DNA of 64,000 nt from NCBI RefSeq assembly GCF_009208735.1, contig NZ_WFLJ01000012.1, forward strand, positions 170,372 through 234,371, given 5' to 3'. Source of the stretch: Janthinobacterium rivuli (GTDB lineage: Bacteria; Pseudomonadota; Gammaproteobacteria; Burkholderiales; Burkholderiaceae_D). The notes below the pieces were generated by a model. The model saw only the letters and a program-made list of their open reading frames with translations, made no database searches and was not told the origin of the DNA. Positions 1-9,316 of this stretch are shown one piece after another; position 1 is the stretch's first letter, and each line of letters begins with the position of its first letter. The position numbers were made by a program, and so were the translations under genes.

Positions 1-1293
1 AAAGATGCCAACGGCACCTATCTGTACCGCGACATCGTTGCCGTCGGCAAGAGCGATGCGGGCAAGGGCTTCGTCCACTATTATTTCCCCCGTCCCGGCC
101 AGAAAAATCCGGAACCGAAGATGAGCCGCGTGGTGGCCTATAAACCGTGGGCATGGACCCTGGTGGTGGGCGTCTACATGGACGATATCGACGCGGCCTT
201 CCGCCAGTCGCTGCTGACTTCGCTGGGCGTGCTGTTGCTCGTGTGCGCGCTGCTGGCCGCCGTCGTCGTGGCCATCAACCGCAGCCTGCGCCATGCGCTG
301 GGCGGCGATCCCGAATATGCGGCCGACGTGGCTGCCCAGATCGCGAATAACGATCTGAGCGGTGCCGTGCGCACGCATGCCAACGACCGCCACAGCGTGC
401 TGTATGCGATGAAAACCATGCAGGCCAACCTGGTCGATGCGATCAGTGAAATCCGCCATAGCGCCGAGACGATCGCCACGGCATCGAGCGAGATTGCCAG
501 CGGCAATATGGACTTGTCGGCGCGCACGGAAATGCAAGCCAGTTCGCTGGAAGAAACGGCGGCGTCGATGGAGGAATTGACTTCGACCGTGACACAAAAC
601 GCGGGCAATGCCGTGCAGGCGAATGAACTGGCGCAGTCCGCTTCCGCCGTGGCCCGCCAGGGTGGCGCCGTGGTGGCGCAAGTGATCGGCACCATGGACA
701 CCATCAACGCCTCGTCGCGCAAGATCGTCGACATCATCGGCGTCATCGACGGCATCGCCTTCCAGACGAATATCCTGGCCTTGAATGCGGCCGTCGAGGC
801 GGCGCGTGCCGGTGAGCAGGGACGCGGCTTTGCCGTGGTGGCGTCGGAAGTGCGCAATCTGGCGCAGCGCTCGGCGGGCGCGGCGAAGGAAATCAAGGAA
901 CTCATCGGCGCTTCCGTCGACAGCATCGCGGCCGGCAGCACGCTCGTCGCACAGGCGGGCACGACCATGGATCAGGTGGTCGCTTCCGTCTCGCGCGTGA
1001 CCGACATCATGGCCGACATCACGGCCGCTTCGCACGAGCAAAGCACGGGCATCGGCCACGTCAACCAGGCGATCACGGAGATGGATAGCGTGACGCAGCA
1101 AAATGCGGCGCTGGTGGAAGAGGCGGCGGCGGCGGCGTCGAGCATGCAGGACCAGGCGGCCGTGCTGGCGCAACTGGTGGCGCGCTTCAAACTGTCGGCG
1201 CATGAGGGTGGTGCGGCGGCGCCGCGCCTGGCGGCCGCTGGCGCGCCACGCGCCGTGGCGAAAAAACCGCTGCGCAGCCTGGCGGCGCGCTAG
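1..1293 (+). CDS. Methyl-accepting chemotaxis protein (5' end outside window)
   Basis: The gene is already open at the first base (frame 1) and its start lies outside the window; 430 residues are visible. In order they show the tail of a periplasmic Cache-type sensor (ending [15 protein letters not shown]), a membrane span around visible residues 70-92 ([12 protein letters not shown]), a HAMP-like linker, and the cytoplasmic signalling coiled coil. The conserved hairpin tip that contacts CheA and CheW is near bases 826-870 ([13 protein letters not shown]). The family transmits ligand binding across the inner membrane to the chemotaxis kinase; the ligand cannot be read here. The C-terminus (RSLAAR) lacks the CheR/CheB docking pentapeptide that the other two receptors in this window carry, so adaptation would rely on other receptors (inference). 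Confidence 0.95.
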   Translation, partial: KDANGTYLYRDIVAVGKSDAGKGFVHYYFPRPGQKNPEPKMSRVVAYKPWAWTLVVGVYMDDIDAAFRQSLLTSLGVLLLVCALLAAVVVAINRSLRHALGGDPEYAADVAAQIANNDLSGAVRTHANDRHSVLYAMKTMQANLVDAISEIRHSAETIATASSEIASGNMDLSARTEMQASSLEETAASMEELTSTVTQNAGNAVQANELAQSASAVARQGGAVVAQVIGTMDTINASSRKIVDIIGVIDGIAFQTNILALNAAVEAARAGEQGRGFAVVASEVRNLAQRSAGAAKEIKELIGASVDSIAAGSTLVAQAGTTMDQVVASVSRVTDIMADITAASHEQSTGIGHVNQAITEMDSVTQQNAALVEEAAAAASSMQDQAAVLAQLVARFKLSAHEGGAAAPRLAAAGAPRAVAKKPLRSLAAR

Positions 1294-1309
1294 GGGTTTC
1301 GTTAAGGAC

Positions 1310-1735
1310 TTACTGGGCGGGCGCCGCCGCTTGCGGCGCCGGTTCGAATTCCAGCTTGTCATCGACGACCACGAATTGCCCGACCGGCTGGCCCAGGTCG
1401 GCTTTCGGGTCGTTTTCCATTTCCGTCAGCGCATTGCAGGTATTCGTTTCCGCCTGCCACAGCTGCTTGCCCATGCGGATATTCCATATGCCATCGCCGG
1501 CCGCGAACAGCTCGACGGTGATGTCGGCCGGCGCATCCGTCGACAGGGTATGCAGGCGCTGGCATTGCGGCAGATTGGTCGCCATCAGCTGCACTTCCAC
1601 GGTATCTTGCCAAAAATAACGTTGCTGGCGGCGCACGGTCAGGGAATGGTCTTGCCCATCGAACATGTAGATGGCGAAGTCCTGGACACAGCCTGACAGC
1701 AGGACGGACAGCGTGACGATCAGGAGTTTGCGCAT
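1310..1735 (-). CDS. Putative small lipoprotein of unknown function
   Basis: A 141-residue protein with a classic lipoprotein signal: charged start (MRKLL), hydrophobic stretch and lipobox LSGC with the cysteine at residue 16, so it should be lipidated and held in the envelope. The residue after the cysteine is Val, which does not favour inner-membrane retention. The mature part is mixed alpha/beta in character with two more cysteines (QCQRL and NTCNAL) that could form a disulfide, and ends in an Ala/Pro-rich tail. No family was recognised. It is convergent with the upstream chemotaxis receptor (16 bases apart) and shows no operon partner. The reading frame is well supported by the signal peptide, the function is not known. 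Confidence 0.8.
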   Translation of the reverse strand: MRKLLIVTLSVLLSGCVQDFAIYMFDGQDHSLTVRRQQRYFWQDTVEVQLMATNLPQCQRLHTLSTDAPADITVELFAAGDGIWNIRMGKQLWQAETNTCNALTEMENDPKADLGQPVGQFVVVDDKLEFEPAPQAAAPAQ

Positions 1736-1935
1736 GGTCGGCTTTCTTGGTTTGTGCTCGGGAATGTCGGGATGCCTGCTTGACGGTGCTAGTGGGCACT
1801 TGCCCTGACTGGGCGCCGTCTTGTTTTTCGCTTACGTGGCATTATATCCATGCATATCAGTTGCGGCGCGACAATAGTGATGCCAAGTCCGCTTGCCCCA
1901 CCGCTTGCCCCACCTATCTACCTGGAAAGACCACG

Positions 1936-2634
1936 ATGATCGACCTGTATTACTGGACCACGCCCAACGGGCACAAAGTGACGATGTTCCTGGAAGAAGC
2001 GGGCATCCCCTACAACATCATTCCCGTGCATATCGGCAAGGGGGAACAGTTCAAGCCCGAGTTTCTCGCCATCGCGCCGAACAATCGCATTCCCGCCATC
2101 GTCGACCAGGCGCCGGCCGATGGCGGTGCACCGCTGTCCCTGTTCGAGTCGGGGGCGATTCTGCAATATCTGGCCGAGAAAAGCGGGCAATTCCTGCCGA
2201 TGGATGTGCGCGGACGCGCCGAAGTCATGCAATGGCTGTTCTGGCAAATGGGCGGCCTGGGCCCCATGGCAGGGCAAAACCACCATTTCGTGCAATACGC
2301 GCCCGAACCCATCGAGTACGCCATCACGCGCTACGTCAATGAAACGAATCGGCTATACGGCGTGCTGAACAAGCGCCTGGCCGACCGCGAGTTTGTTGCC
2401 GGCGACAGCTATTCCATCGCCGACATGGCCATCTACCCGTGGATCGTGCCGCATGCGCGCCAGCGCCAGAAGCTGGAAGATTTCCCGCACCTGGCGCGCT
2501 GGTTCGCGGCCATCGCCGCCCGTCCCGCCACCGTGCGCGCGTATGCCCGCGCCGCCGAAATCAACGTGCAGCCCACCGTCAGCGAGGACGCGAAAAGCGT
2601 GCTGTTCGGCCAGACGGCGAAGACGCTGGGCTGA
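1936..2634 (+). CDS. yfcG: YfcG-type glutathione transferase (disulfide-bond oxidoreductase)
   Basis: A 232-residue cytosolic protein closely resembling E. coli YfcG (215 residues), a nu-class glutathione transferase that acts as a glutathione-dependent disulfide-bond reductase. The N-terminal thioredoxin-fold half carries the family signature TPNGHKVTMFLEEA (residues 9-22), the cis-proline segment NNRIPAIVD and the glutathione-contacting LFESGAI. The C-terminal helical half includes WLFWQMGGLGPM and QNHHF, also found in YfcG, and the usual SIADMAIYPW N-capping box. The open frame extends upstream to 1747, but homology begins exactly at the ATG at 1936 (MIDLYYW), so this start is chosen. It ends 7 bases from the convergent hiuH gene. 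No regulatory site was seen. Confidence 0.9.
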   Translation: MIDLYYWTTPNGHKVTMFLEEAGIPYNIIPVHIGKGEQFKPEFLAIAPNNRIPAIVDQAPADGGAPLSLFESGAILQYLAEKSGQFLPMDVRGRAEVMQWLFWQMGGLGPMAGQNHHFVQYAPEPIEYAITRYVNETNRLYGVLNKRLADREFVAGDSYSIADMAIYPWIVPHARQRQKLEDFPHLARWFAAIAARPATVRAYARAAEINVQPTVSEDAKSVLFGQTAKTLG

Positions 2635-2641
2635 TCGGCGG

Positions 2642-3052
2642 TCAGTTACCCCGATACGTGGAAAAACCGAAAGGACTGAGCAGCAAGGGAATGTGATAGT
2701 GCTGGTCGGTCTTTTCCACGTGGAATTGCACGGGGATTTCCGGGAAAAAAGTTTCCTGTTTCAGGCGCGCATAGTGCTCGCCTGTCTTGAACACGATGCG
2801 GTAATCGCCCGCCTGCATGGGCGTCCCGGCCGGATACATGGCCGCGATGCGCCCTTGCGCATTCGTCACGGCGCTGCTCAATTGCTTCCAGTCAGTCCCC
2901 TGCTTTTGCTCCAGGGTCACCGTCACGCCCGCCGTCGGCTGGCCGCTCTGCAAGTCGAGGATGTGCACGCTCAAGGGATTGGCGGCGGCCAGGGCCGTGC
3001 TGGACAGGCTGGCGAAGGCCAGGGCGGCGGCGGTTTTTTTCAGGTAGGTCAT
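2642..3052 (-). CDS. hiuH: Periplasmic 5-hydroxyisourate hydrolase (transthyretin-like)
   Basis: A 136-residue transthyretin-related protein. HIUase hydrolyses 5-hydroxyisourate, the product of urate oxidation, to OHCU. A Sec signal peptide (about residues 1-23, MTYLKKTAAALAFASLSSTA) predicts a periplasmic location, as for E. coli HiuH (YedX). The family blocks are present: N-terminal SVHILDLQSGQP, central NAQGRI and C-terminal HYHIPLLLSPFGFSTYRG. The last residue is Asn, giving YRGN where the family tail is usually YRGS. The ATG at 3052 is chosen because it starts the signal peptide; an upstream in-frame ATG would run into the neighbouring gene. It lies 10 bases after the HbpS-like gene and is probably cotranscribed with it, divergent from a CusRS/HprRS-like regulator pair. 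Confidence 0.9.
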   Translation of the reverse strand: MTYLKKTAAALAFASLSSTALAAANPLSVHILDLQSGQPTAGVTVTLEQKQGTDWKQLSSAVTNAQGRIAAMYPAGTPMQAGDYRIVFKTGEHYARLKQETFFPEIPVQFHVEKTDQHYHIPLLLSPFGFSTYRGN

Positions 3053-3062
3053 CGTGTTGCTT

Positions 3063-3557
3063 TCAAGGTAAGGGGAGATCGAGTTCGGGAAGGGAGGACA
3101 GGGCTGCCTGGGCACAGGCGCGGTCTTGCAGGGCGCCACCGCCACCGGCCACGCCGATGGCGCCGACCACTTGTCCCTGGGCCATCAACGGCAGGCCGCC
3201 TCCGAGCAGCAACAGCTCCGGCACGCTGATCAAATTGCTCATGTCCGGATTGTTGCGGGCCGCCACGGCCAGCGCATAGGTATCGCTTTTGGTGGACAGG
3301 GCCGTGTAGGCCTTGCGCCGGCTGGCATCCGTGTTGTGAGGGCCGACGCCATCGGCGCGCTGCACGGCGACGACATTGCCGCCCCGGTCCAGTACGCTGA
3401 CGACGATGTGCCGGCCTTGCGCCTGGCAAGCGGCCATGGCCGCGTTGGCGAGGGTGTTGGCCGCCGCCAGAGAAACATCATCGACCTTGCGCAATTGGGC
3501 GTGCGCCGGGCTGGCCAGCAGGCACAGCAGGGTAATGCCAGGGAAAAGAGATCGCAT
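3063..3557 (-). CDS. Exported GlcG/HbpS-family heme-binding protein
   Basis: A 164-residue protein with a signal peptide (MRSLFPGITLLCLLASPAHA, cleavage after AHA) followed by one GlcG/HbpS domain. The domain shows the typical helix LAAANTLANAAMAACQAQG, the strand pair HIVVSVLDRGGNVVAVQRADG, the A-rich RRKAYTALST segment, and the glycine-rich end GGGLPLMAQGQVVGAIGVAGG. HbpS of Streptomyces binds heme and modulates the SenSR two-component system, and other family members are simply encoded beside oxidative enzymes. Here the gene is first of a two-gene minus-strand unit with hiuH and divergent from a two-component system, so a link with oxidative-stress sensing is plausible (inference). The start at 3557 is chosen for the signal peptide. 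Confidence 0.85.
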   Translation of the reverse strand: MRSLFPGITLLCLLASPAHAQLRKVDDVSLAAANTLANAAMAACQAQGRHIVVSVLDRGGNVVAVQRADGVGPHNTDASRRKAYTALSTKSDTYALAVAARNNPDMSNLISVPELLLLGGGLPLMAQGQVVGAIGVAGGGGALQDRACAQAALSSLPELDLPLP

Positions 3558-3623
3558 GTGGCTATCCGTTGAGTAAAGTGGCGCCAGTATGGCCAGTGTT
3601 ACCCTACGAGAAGATGAGCGCCG

Positions 3624-3641
3624 CATGACATTTTTATCATC
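3624..3641. promoter_or_regulatory. Candidate CusR/HprR-type response regulator box
   Basis: An 18-base imperfect inverted repeat in the divergent gap: CATGACA-N4-TATCATC. The left half equals one half of the CusR-type box CATGACA-N4-TGTCATG and the right half matches 5 of 7 positions. It lies 58 bases before the regulator start and 66 bases before the HbpS-like start, so one site could serve both promoters. The consensus is recalled from E. coli; binding is inference. Confidence 0.45.
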
Positions 3642-3699
3642 CGCGGCGGTCTGCGCGCGGCGTAAAATGCTTCAACATCCCACACGAAAGCTTCCACCC

Positions 3700-4410
3700 A
3701 TGCGCATCCTGGTCATTGAAGACGAGCCGAAGACGGGCGACTATCTGCTGCGCGGCCTGGCCGAGTCCGGCTTTACGGTGAGCCTGGCGCGCAATGGCCG
3801 CGACGGCTTGCACATGGCCGGCAGCGAGGCGCCCGATTTGATCGTGCTCGACGTCATGCTGCCCATCATGGACGGCTGGCAAGTGTTGCGCGCGCTGCGG
3901 CTGCAGGAAGGCGGCGCGGACGTGCCCGTGATTTTCCTCACGGCGCGCGACGAGGTGCAGGACCGCGTGAAAGGGCTGGAGCTGGGCGCCGACGATTACC
4001 TGGTGAAACCGTTCGCCTTTGCCGAACTGGTGGCGCGCATCCGCACCCTGCTGCGGCGCGGGCCGCCCCGCGAAGACGACGTGATCCGCATCGGCGACAT
4101 GGAAATCGATGTGATGAAACGCAAGGTCAGCCGGCAAGGCCAGCGCATCACCCTGACGGCCAAGGAATTCGGCTTGCTGCACCTGTTGGCGCGGCGCCAG
4201 GGCGAAGTCTTGTCGCGCTCCATCATCGCTTCGCAAGTGTGGGACATCAATTTCGAGAGCGACACCAATGTCATCGACGCGGCCATCCGCCGCCTGCGCA
4301 GCAAGCTCGACGATCCATTCGAACCCAAGCTGATCCACACCTTGCGGGGCATGGGCTATGTCTGCGAATTGCGCGCGCCCAGCGCTCCCGACAGCGGCGC
4401 CACCGCATGA
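3700..4410 (+). CDS. OmpR-family response regulator, CusR/HprR-like
   Basis: A 236-residue two-component response regulator. The receiver domain has the acidic pair in VIEDEP (residues 5-10), phosphoacceptor Asp51 in LIVLDVMLP, Thr81 and Lys103 in DDYLVKPF. The C-terminal winged helix (about 125-230) includes [21 protein letters not shown] and the recognition segment ending [11 protein letters not shown] with GMGYVCE at the end, typical of the heavy-metal/CusR subfamily. The ATG at 3700 starts the conserved MRILVIEDE; frame further upstream is not conserved in character. Its stop overlaps the kinase start by 4 bases (ATGA), so the two are translationally coupled. E. coli HprR (YedW), a CusR paralogue, sits beside hiuH, as this gene nearly does. 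Confidence 0.93.
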   Translation: MRILVIEDEPKTGDYLLRGLAESGFTVSLARNGRDGLHMAGSEAPDLIVLDVMLPIMDGWQVLRALRLQEGGADVPVIFLTARDEVQDRVKGLELGADDYLVKPFAFAELVARIRTLLRRGPPREDDVIRIGDMEIDVMKRKVSRQGQRITLTAKEFGLLHLLARRQGEVLSRSIIASQVWDINFESDTNVIDAAIRRLRSKLDDPFEPKLIHTLRGMGYVCELRAPSAPDSGATA

Positions 4411-5807
4411 AATTCTCGCAACTGCGCCGCTCGCTGACCCTGCGCGTCACGCTCGTGTTCGTGCTGATCGTGGCCCTCGTGTCCGCCGGTCTGGGCATGC
4501 ATTTGTACCGCTCGTTCGTGGCGGAAATCGAGCGCCGCGACGACATTTTGTTGCTAGGCAAATTGCGGCAGATCCAGCAATTACTCGGTAACGCGGGCAC
4601 CCTCGACATCATCCGCGAGCGGCCCCAGTATTTTCGCGACACCATGAGCGGGCAAGAGAACTCCCTGGTGCGCATCGTGCGCGCCGATGGCACGCGTTTG
4701 ATCGATGTCAATCCGAACGGCGAGACGGTAGCGCATCCTGTTCCCGTGGCCGTCGATGCGCCCGTGACAGCCAGCGACATCGTCAGCTGGACCAGCCGCG
4801 ACGGCTATCCGGCCAGGGTAGTGGCGGCCAGCGCGCGCATCGGCGAGCCGGCGCAGATGGCCGACATTTCCGTGGCACGGGTCTATGGCGACCGCGCAGC
4901 CATGTTTGCCGCCTACCGCTGGCAGATCGTCGTCTCCGTCGCCGTCAGCGCGCTGGTGGCGGCGATTCTTGCCAGCGTGATGCTGCTGCGGGGACTGCGG
5001 CCGTTGCGCAATATCGCCGCGCACGCGGCCCTCGTGCGGCCGGGCAAGCTGGGCCAGCAGCTGGAGGCGCGCGGCGCGCCGACGGAGCTCTTGCCCCTGA
5101 TCCAGGCGCTCAACGCCATGCTGGCGCGGCTGCAGGAAGGCTATGCGCGGCTGTCGCAGTTTTCCGCGGATCTCGCGCATGAGTTCCGCACGCCCGTCAC
5201 CAATCTGCTGGGGCAAAGCCAGGTCATGCTGGCCCGTCCGCGCAGCGCGCACGAGTACGAACAGCTGGTGTCGTCGAATGTGGAAGAGCTGGAGCGGCTG
5301 TCGCGCATGATCGACAGCATGTTGTTCCTGGCGCGCGCGCAGCAGGATGAGATGATCCTGATTAAGCAAGCCTTGCCCGTGCAGGACGAATTCTTGCGCC
5401 TGGCCGATTTCTTTGAAGGCCTGGCCGAAGAGCGGGGGCTGGCGCTGGCCTGCCACGGCAGCGGCGCGGTCACGGCCGAGCCGCAACTGCTGCGCCGCGC
5501 GCTGGGCAATTTGCTGTCGAACGCCATCCGCCACGCGGCGCCCGGCAGCACGATTTTATTGCGCTCGCATGCGACGAACGAGGGCGTGGAATTGAGCGTG
5601 AGCAACCTCGGCCCCGCCATCCCCGCGCGCCACTTGCCGCATCTGTTCGAGCGCTTCTACCGCGCCGACCCGGCCCGCAGCGACTCGGCCGCCTCCACAG
5701 GCCTGGGCCTGGCCATCGTCACGGCCATCATGCAGTTGCATGGCGGCAGCGCGACGGTCGCATCCGACGCGGCCGCCACGACGTTTACCCTGACCTTCCC
5801 CGTTTAG
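4407..5807 (+). CDS. Membrane sensor histidine kinase, CusS/HprS-like
   Basis: A 466-residue inner-membrane sensor kinase, partner of the regulator it overlaps. It has two membrane spans (about residues 13-31 and 173-195) around a ~140-residue periplasmic sensor, a HAMP region ([14 protein letters not shown]), the dimerisation helix with phospho-accepting His258 in [11 protein letters not shown], and the ATPase N, F and G boxes ([33 protein letters not shown]). The only cysteine before the ATPase core is absent: no Cys is found in the periplasmic or membrane parts, unlike E. coli HprS, whose H2O2 response needs cysteine. The signal may therefore be a metal or may be relayed by the HbpS-like protein (inference). 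Its end overlaps the convergent helicase gene by 4 bases. Confidence 0.93.
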   Translation: MKFSQLRRSLTLRVTLVFVLIVALVSAGLGMHLYRSFVAEIERRDDILLLGKLRQIQQLLGNAGTLDIIRERPQYFRDTMSGQENSLVRIVRADGTRLIDVNPNGETVAHPVPVAVDAPVTASDIVSWTSRDGYPARVVAASARIGEPAQMADISVARVYGDRAAMFAAYRWQIVVSVAVSALVAAILASVMLLRGLRPLRNIAAHAALVRPGKLGQQLEARGAPTELLPLIQALNAMLARLQEGYARLSQFSADLAHEFRTPVTNLLGQSQVMLARPRSAHEYEQLVSSNVEELERLSRMIDSMLFLARAQQDEMILIKQALPVQDEFLRLADFFEGLAEERGLALACHGSGAVTAEPQLLRRALGNLLSNAIRHAAPGSTILLRSHATNEGVELSVSNLGPAIPARHLPHLFERFYRADPARSDSAASTGLGLAIVTAIMQLHGGSATVASDAAATTFTLTFPV

Positions 5808-8800
5808 CCCATTTCGACAAGGAACTCATGCATGCCCGTATGCGGCAATTGCGCGCACGCGGGTGCAAAATGCGGCAACTGCCCCCACAGCAACGGGTTG
5901 CCGACGATGTACACATAATGCTGCGCGCGCGTGAGGGCCACGTTGAGCAGGTTCGGCGTGTCCGCCGCCCATTGCGCGGCGCCCACCGTGCTGTCGTCGG
6001 CGCCGAGGACCAGCATCACCACGCTTTGTTCCTTGCCCTGGAAGGTATGTACGGTGCCCACCATCTGGCTGCTCCACTGGCGCAATTCGCGCGCCGTCGG
6101 CGCCTTGCCGTAGCCGAGGCGGCGGTCCCAGTCCATGTCGATGATGCGCGAACGCAATTCGTTGCGCACGGCCTTGAACGGCGTGATCACATACATCTCC
6201 GGCAGCTTGCCGTCGCGGCGATACAGCTTTAATAGCACTTCCAGCACGAAATCGAGCTGCATGGGCACCACTTGCTTGTAGCTGACGGGACCTACGGCGT
6301 CGATCCAGCGGCTCGGGCCACGCGTGAGGCCGCGTGCGCCGGCCGGCGGCGTGCGCTCGGCCAGCCCGTAGACCATCTTGTCTTCGTAGGCGATGCTGTT
6401 GGCCAGCGAAAACATCGGTTCCACGCAGCGGCGGTGCACGCGCAAGGGGCTGCCGATCCACAAGGGTTTTTCGCTGTTGGCGCCGACAGCCGCGCCATAG
6501 CGATTGGCTTTGTCCGCCAGGGTCTGCACGGAAACGGACGTTGGCGCATAACTGCCATCGCGCGTGTGCGGCGACAGGGCCGACAAGGTTTGCACCAGGC
6601 GGCCCGGCACCGTGAACACGGGTTCGATCTGCAGCGGGTCGCCCACGACGACGGCGCGCTTGGCACGCCACAGGCCGCCCAGCGCCGCTTGTGGCGGTGC
6701 CTGGCCCGCTTCATCGATGAACAGCCAGCCCAGCGATTCGGGGCCCATGCCCTGGAACTGGCGCGCGAACGAGGCGAATGTGGTCGACACGACGGGCACC
6801 ACCATGAACAGGCTGTGCCACACCATGGCGACGTGCGACTGGTCATAGGCACGCTTGTTTTTCAGCAATTTGGACACGGCCAGCAAGTTGCCGCCGAAGC
6901 CGGGTCCGCCTTTCTTCGCCACCTCGGCCAGCCACGCTTCATGCAGGGCCAGGGCCTTGGCGAACAGGCGCGAGCGCAGGCGCGCCAGGGCCGGTTCATG
7001 CCACAGGCCAGCGATCTGCAGGGTGTCGCCGTCCAGCTCGTCCAGGGTGGCCGGCGCGATGATGGTGGGGAAGCGCATGCGTGCGCGGCGCAGCAGTTCC
7101 GTGCTGTCATCCCACTCGCGCTGGCGCGACTGCGCCGTGCGCAGGGCGATGTGCAGGCTGTTGCGGGCACGCTCGCAGCGCGGCTCCAGCTCGCCTTTCA
7201 GCAGCAGCTTGATGGCGGACACGTCGCGCGCGGCCTGGCGCTGCGCCTCGGCATTGGCGACGACGGCCTCCTTGTAGGCGCGCGCCGGGGCCGTGCGGAA
7301 CAGGCGGGCAAAGAAGCCGGGCTGCGTCAGCGCCACCAGGCGTTCCTCTTCCAGCAATTCCTTCTTGCTGAGCAGCAGGGTGTCCTGCTGCGCCAGCGCG
7401 TCGGACAGGGCGCCATTCGCCGCATCCATCTCTTGCTCGGCAGCAATCAGCGCCTGCTGGCTGGCCTCGATGAAATCGGCTTCCGTGCAGGTGCCGACGG
7501 CTTGCCACAGGGCCGCATATTGGGCGTGCTCGGCCAGCGCTTTTTCCACCACGTGTTCCGTCTCGCGAAACTCGCGCGCGGCCTGGGCGAAGCTCACGCC
7601 CTGGTAACTGGCCAGCCATTGGCGGATGTTCTGCGCGTTCGGCGTCTTGCGCGCCGTGCTCTTGTCCCAGTCGTCGTCATAAAAATTGCTGACGAAGCGG
7701 CGGCGGTTGGCGCTGTTGCCCAGCGCACAGGACATCAAGCCCCACGGCGCTTCCGCCTCGCCCAGGGCGCGGTTGGCGCCATTGCCGTCGGCCACGACCC
7801 GGCGCGCCACGCTTTCGAAATAGCGCGTGCGCGCCCATTCCTTGCCCAGCTGTTTCGGTTTCGGGAGATCGCCGGAAATGTTTTCCACCGCCGCATTGTT
7901 CGACGAGGCGACGACCATTTCAAAGCCCGTCAGTTCCGGGCGCAAGCGGGCGATCGTGATGGGGTCGCGCACGCCTTCGAAGGCCACGGCCACCTTGCCG
8001 ATGAAGGCGTCGCCGGCGCGGTCCAGGCAGGACAGCACGCTGGCGCGGCGCACGATATTGTCGGCGAACAATTCGCGCAACAAGGTCGTCTTGCCCGTGC
8101 CCGGCGGGCCATTCACGGAAAAGATGCCGCGCTCGCTCAAGCCCGTGCGCGCGCCGTGGATGGCGAACTGCTGCATCAGGCTCATGGCGTAGCTGGCGTC
8201 TTCCAGCCAGTGTCCCCGGTTCATGTTCGCCGGATTGAGCATGGCGGCCAGCGCCTGGCGTCCGGCCGGGCTGTACAGGTCGATGCGCTCATCCTGCGCC
8301 AGCGGCGTCAGGTAGGCGGCGACCGTCGCGGGCAGCTTGCCGCCACGCAAGGCGCGGATGATCTGCTCCAGGTCATCGAGGTAAAAACTGTTGAGGATAT
8401 CGACCGATGGCTCCACCGCATCGCCGAAGTCCAGGCTGCGGTTCTGGCTGGCCTCCAGCGTATCGGCGTCCGCCACGGCGGCGCGTTTCTTACGCGTGCG
8501 CAATTCCAGCACGGCCAGCGGCTGGCCGGCCGACGGGTGGAAACCGGCCCAGTCGCGCAGCAGGTCGGCCAGGGCCGCGATTTCCATGCCGGACAGGGGA
8601 GACGAGACATTGCCCGCCTCGTCCGTCACTGGCTGCGGGACGCGGCTTGCCGCGAAATTGCGCAGGCTGTCTTGCAGCGCCAGCTGGCTGTCGCTGAAGG
8701 CGTCCAGGCTCAGGCCCGACCAGTCCGGCGTGCGGGCGCGGCCCAGGGCCCACGGCAAAGTCGACACGGACACGGGATCGAACTGTGGCTCGCCCAGCGC

Positions 8801-9142
8801 ATTGAGGTTCAGGCGGGCAAAGCACGAGCGTCCCAGCAGTTCTGTTTTTTCTGTTTCGGCGATGTTTTCCGGGCCATTGGCCGGCGGACAAGCCTTGTTG
8901 ATTTCGGCCTTGTCGAACACGCCGAGGAACAGCGAGTAGCCGTCGATCTCGCGGTCGGACGGCACTTGCCACTGTGTGGCGAACTGCGGCGGCAATTGCG
9001 CCAGCTGTTCGCGGTGGAGGAGACGCACGGTGGACTGGTCTTCAACGTCCGTGATTTGATTCAGGTCAAACGGGATAAAGAATTCGATCTTGTGCCAATA
9101 CTCCAGGATAGCCAGGAGGCGCTGCTGTTCTGCCTGATTCAT
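5804..9142 (-). CDS. Large superfamily 1 (DNA2/NAM7-like) helicase, AAA domain protein
   Basis: A 1112-residue ATP-dependent SF1 helicase-type protein. The N-terminal ~340 residues (starting WHKIEFFIPFDLNQI) are a domain of unknown function. Walker A is NGPPGTGKTTLLREL near residue 345; a long ~400-residue insertion with coiled-coil character (AEQEMDAANGALSDALAQQD) follows. Walker B is LFIDEAGQAPPQAALGG near 810, with motif III VVVGDPLQIEPV, motif V VGTVHTFQGKEQ and motif VI LNVALTRAQHYVYIVG near the C-terminus. All helicase motifs look intact. Start at 9142 (MNQAEQQ) is preferred over one 31 codons upstream whose extra residues are basic and low in similarity to protein. It is a lone gene, convergent with the kinase. 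Relatives occur both in housekeeping and in defence contexts; neither is proved here. Confidence 0.85.
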   Translation of the reverse strand: MNQAEQQRLLAILEYWHKIEFFIPFDLNQITDVEDQSTVRLLHREQLAQLPPQFATQWQVPSDREIDGYSLFLGVFDKAEINKACPPANGPENIAETEKTELLGRSCFARLNLNALGEPQFDPVSVSTLPWALGRARTPDWSGLSLDAFSDSQLALQDSLRNFAASRVPQPVTDEAGNVSSPLSGMEIAALADLLRDWAGFHPSAGQPLAVLELRTRKKRAAVADADTLEASQNRSLDFGDAVEPSVDILNSFYLDDLEQIIRALRGGKLPATVAAYLTPLAQDERIDLYSPAGRQALAAMLNPANMNRGHWLEDASYAMSLMQQFAIHGARTGLSERGIFSVNGPPGTGKTTLLRELFADNIVRRASVLSCLDRAGDAFIGKVAVAFEGVRDPITIARLRPELTGFEMVVASSNNAAVENISGDLPKPKQLGKEWARTRYFESVARRVVADGNGANRALGEAEAPWGLMSCALGNSANRRRFVSNFYDDDWDKSTARKTPNAQNIRQWLASYQGVSFAQAAREFRETEHVVEKALAEHAQYAALWQAVGTCTEADFIEASQQALIAAEQEMDAANGALSDALAQQDTLLLSKKELLEEERLVALTQPGFFARLFRTAPARAYKEAVVANAEAQRQAARDVSAIKLLLKGELEPRCERARNSLHIALRTAQSRQREWDDSTELLRRARMRFPTIIAPATLDELDGDTLQIAGLWHEPALARLRSRLFAKALALHEAWLAEVAKKGGPGFGGNLLAVSKLLKNKRAYDQSHVAMVWHSLFMVVPVVSTTFASFARQFQGMGPESLGWLFIDEAGQAPPQAALGGLWRAKRAVVVGDPLQIEPVFTVPGRLVQTLSALSPHTRDGSYAPTSVSVQTLADKANRYGAAVGANSEKPLWIGSPLRVHRRCVEPMFSLANSIAYEDKMVYGLAERTPPAGARGLTRGPSRWIDAVGPVSYKQVVPMQLDFVLEVLLKLYRRDGKLPEMYVITPFKAVRNELRSRIIDMDWDRRLGYGKAPTARELRQWSSQMVGTVHTFQGKEQSVVMLVLGADDSTVGAAQWAADTPNLLNVALTRAQHYVYIVGNPLLWGQLPHFAPACAQLPHTGMHEFLVEMG

Positions 9143-9256
9143 GATGACCAATATTTTGTAAAGCGAGCGAGGATTGTAAAGCGTATGCGCGGTGCACGTT
9201 TTGCACTTTTGCCTATTGCGCGGGCTTTGCCGCAAAAAAAGTGGCGATTGCGGACG

Positions 9257-9291
9257 AAAAAAAGCCAGGCAGCAACTTCCTGCCTGGCTTT
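9257..9291 (-). terminator. Rho-independent terminator of the chemotaxis receptor gene
   Basis: A perfect 12-base inverted repeat (AAAGCCAGGCAG / CTGCCTGGCTTT, 7-base loop) followed, reading the minus strand, by a T run. It lies 26 bases after the stop of the minus-strand receptor gene and before the start region of the helicase. Confidence 0.85.
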
Positions 9292-9316
9292 CCCGTGGGG
9301 AGGATGTTGCTATTGC

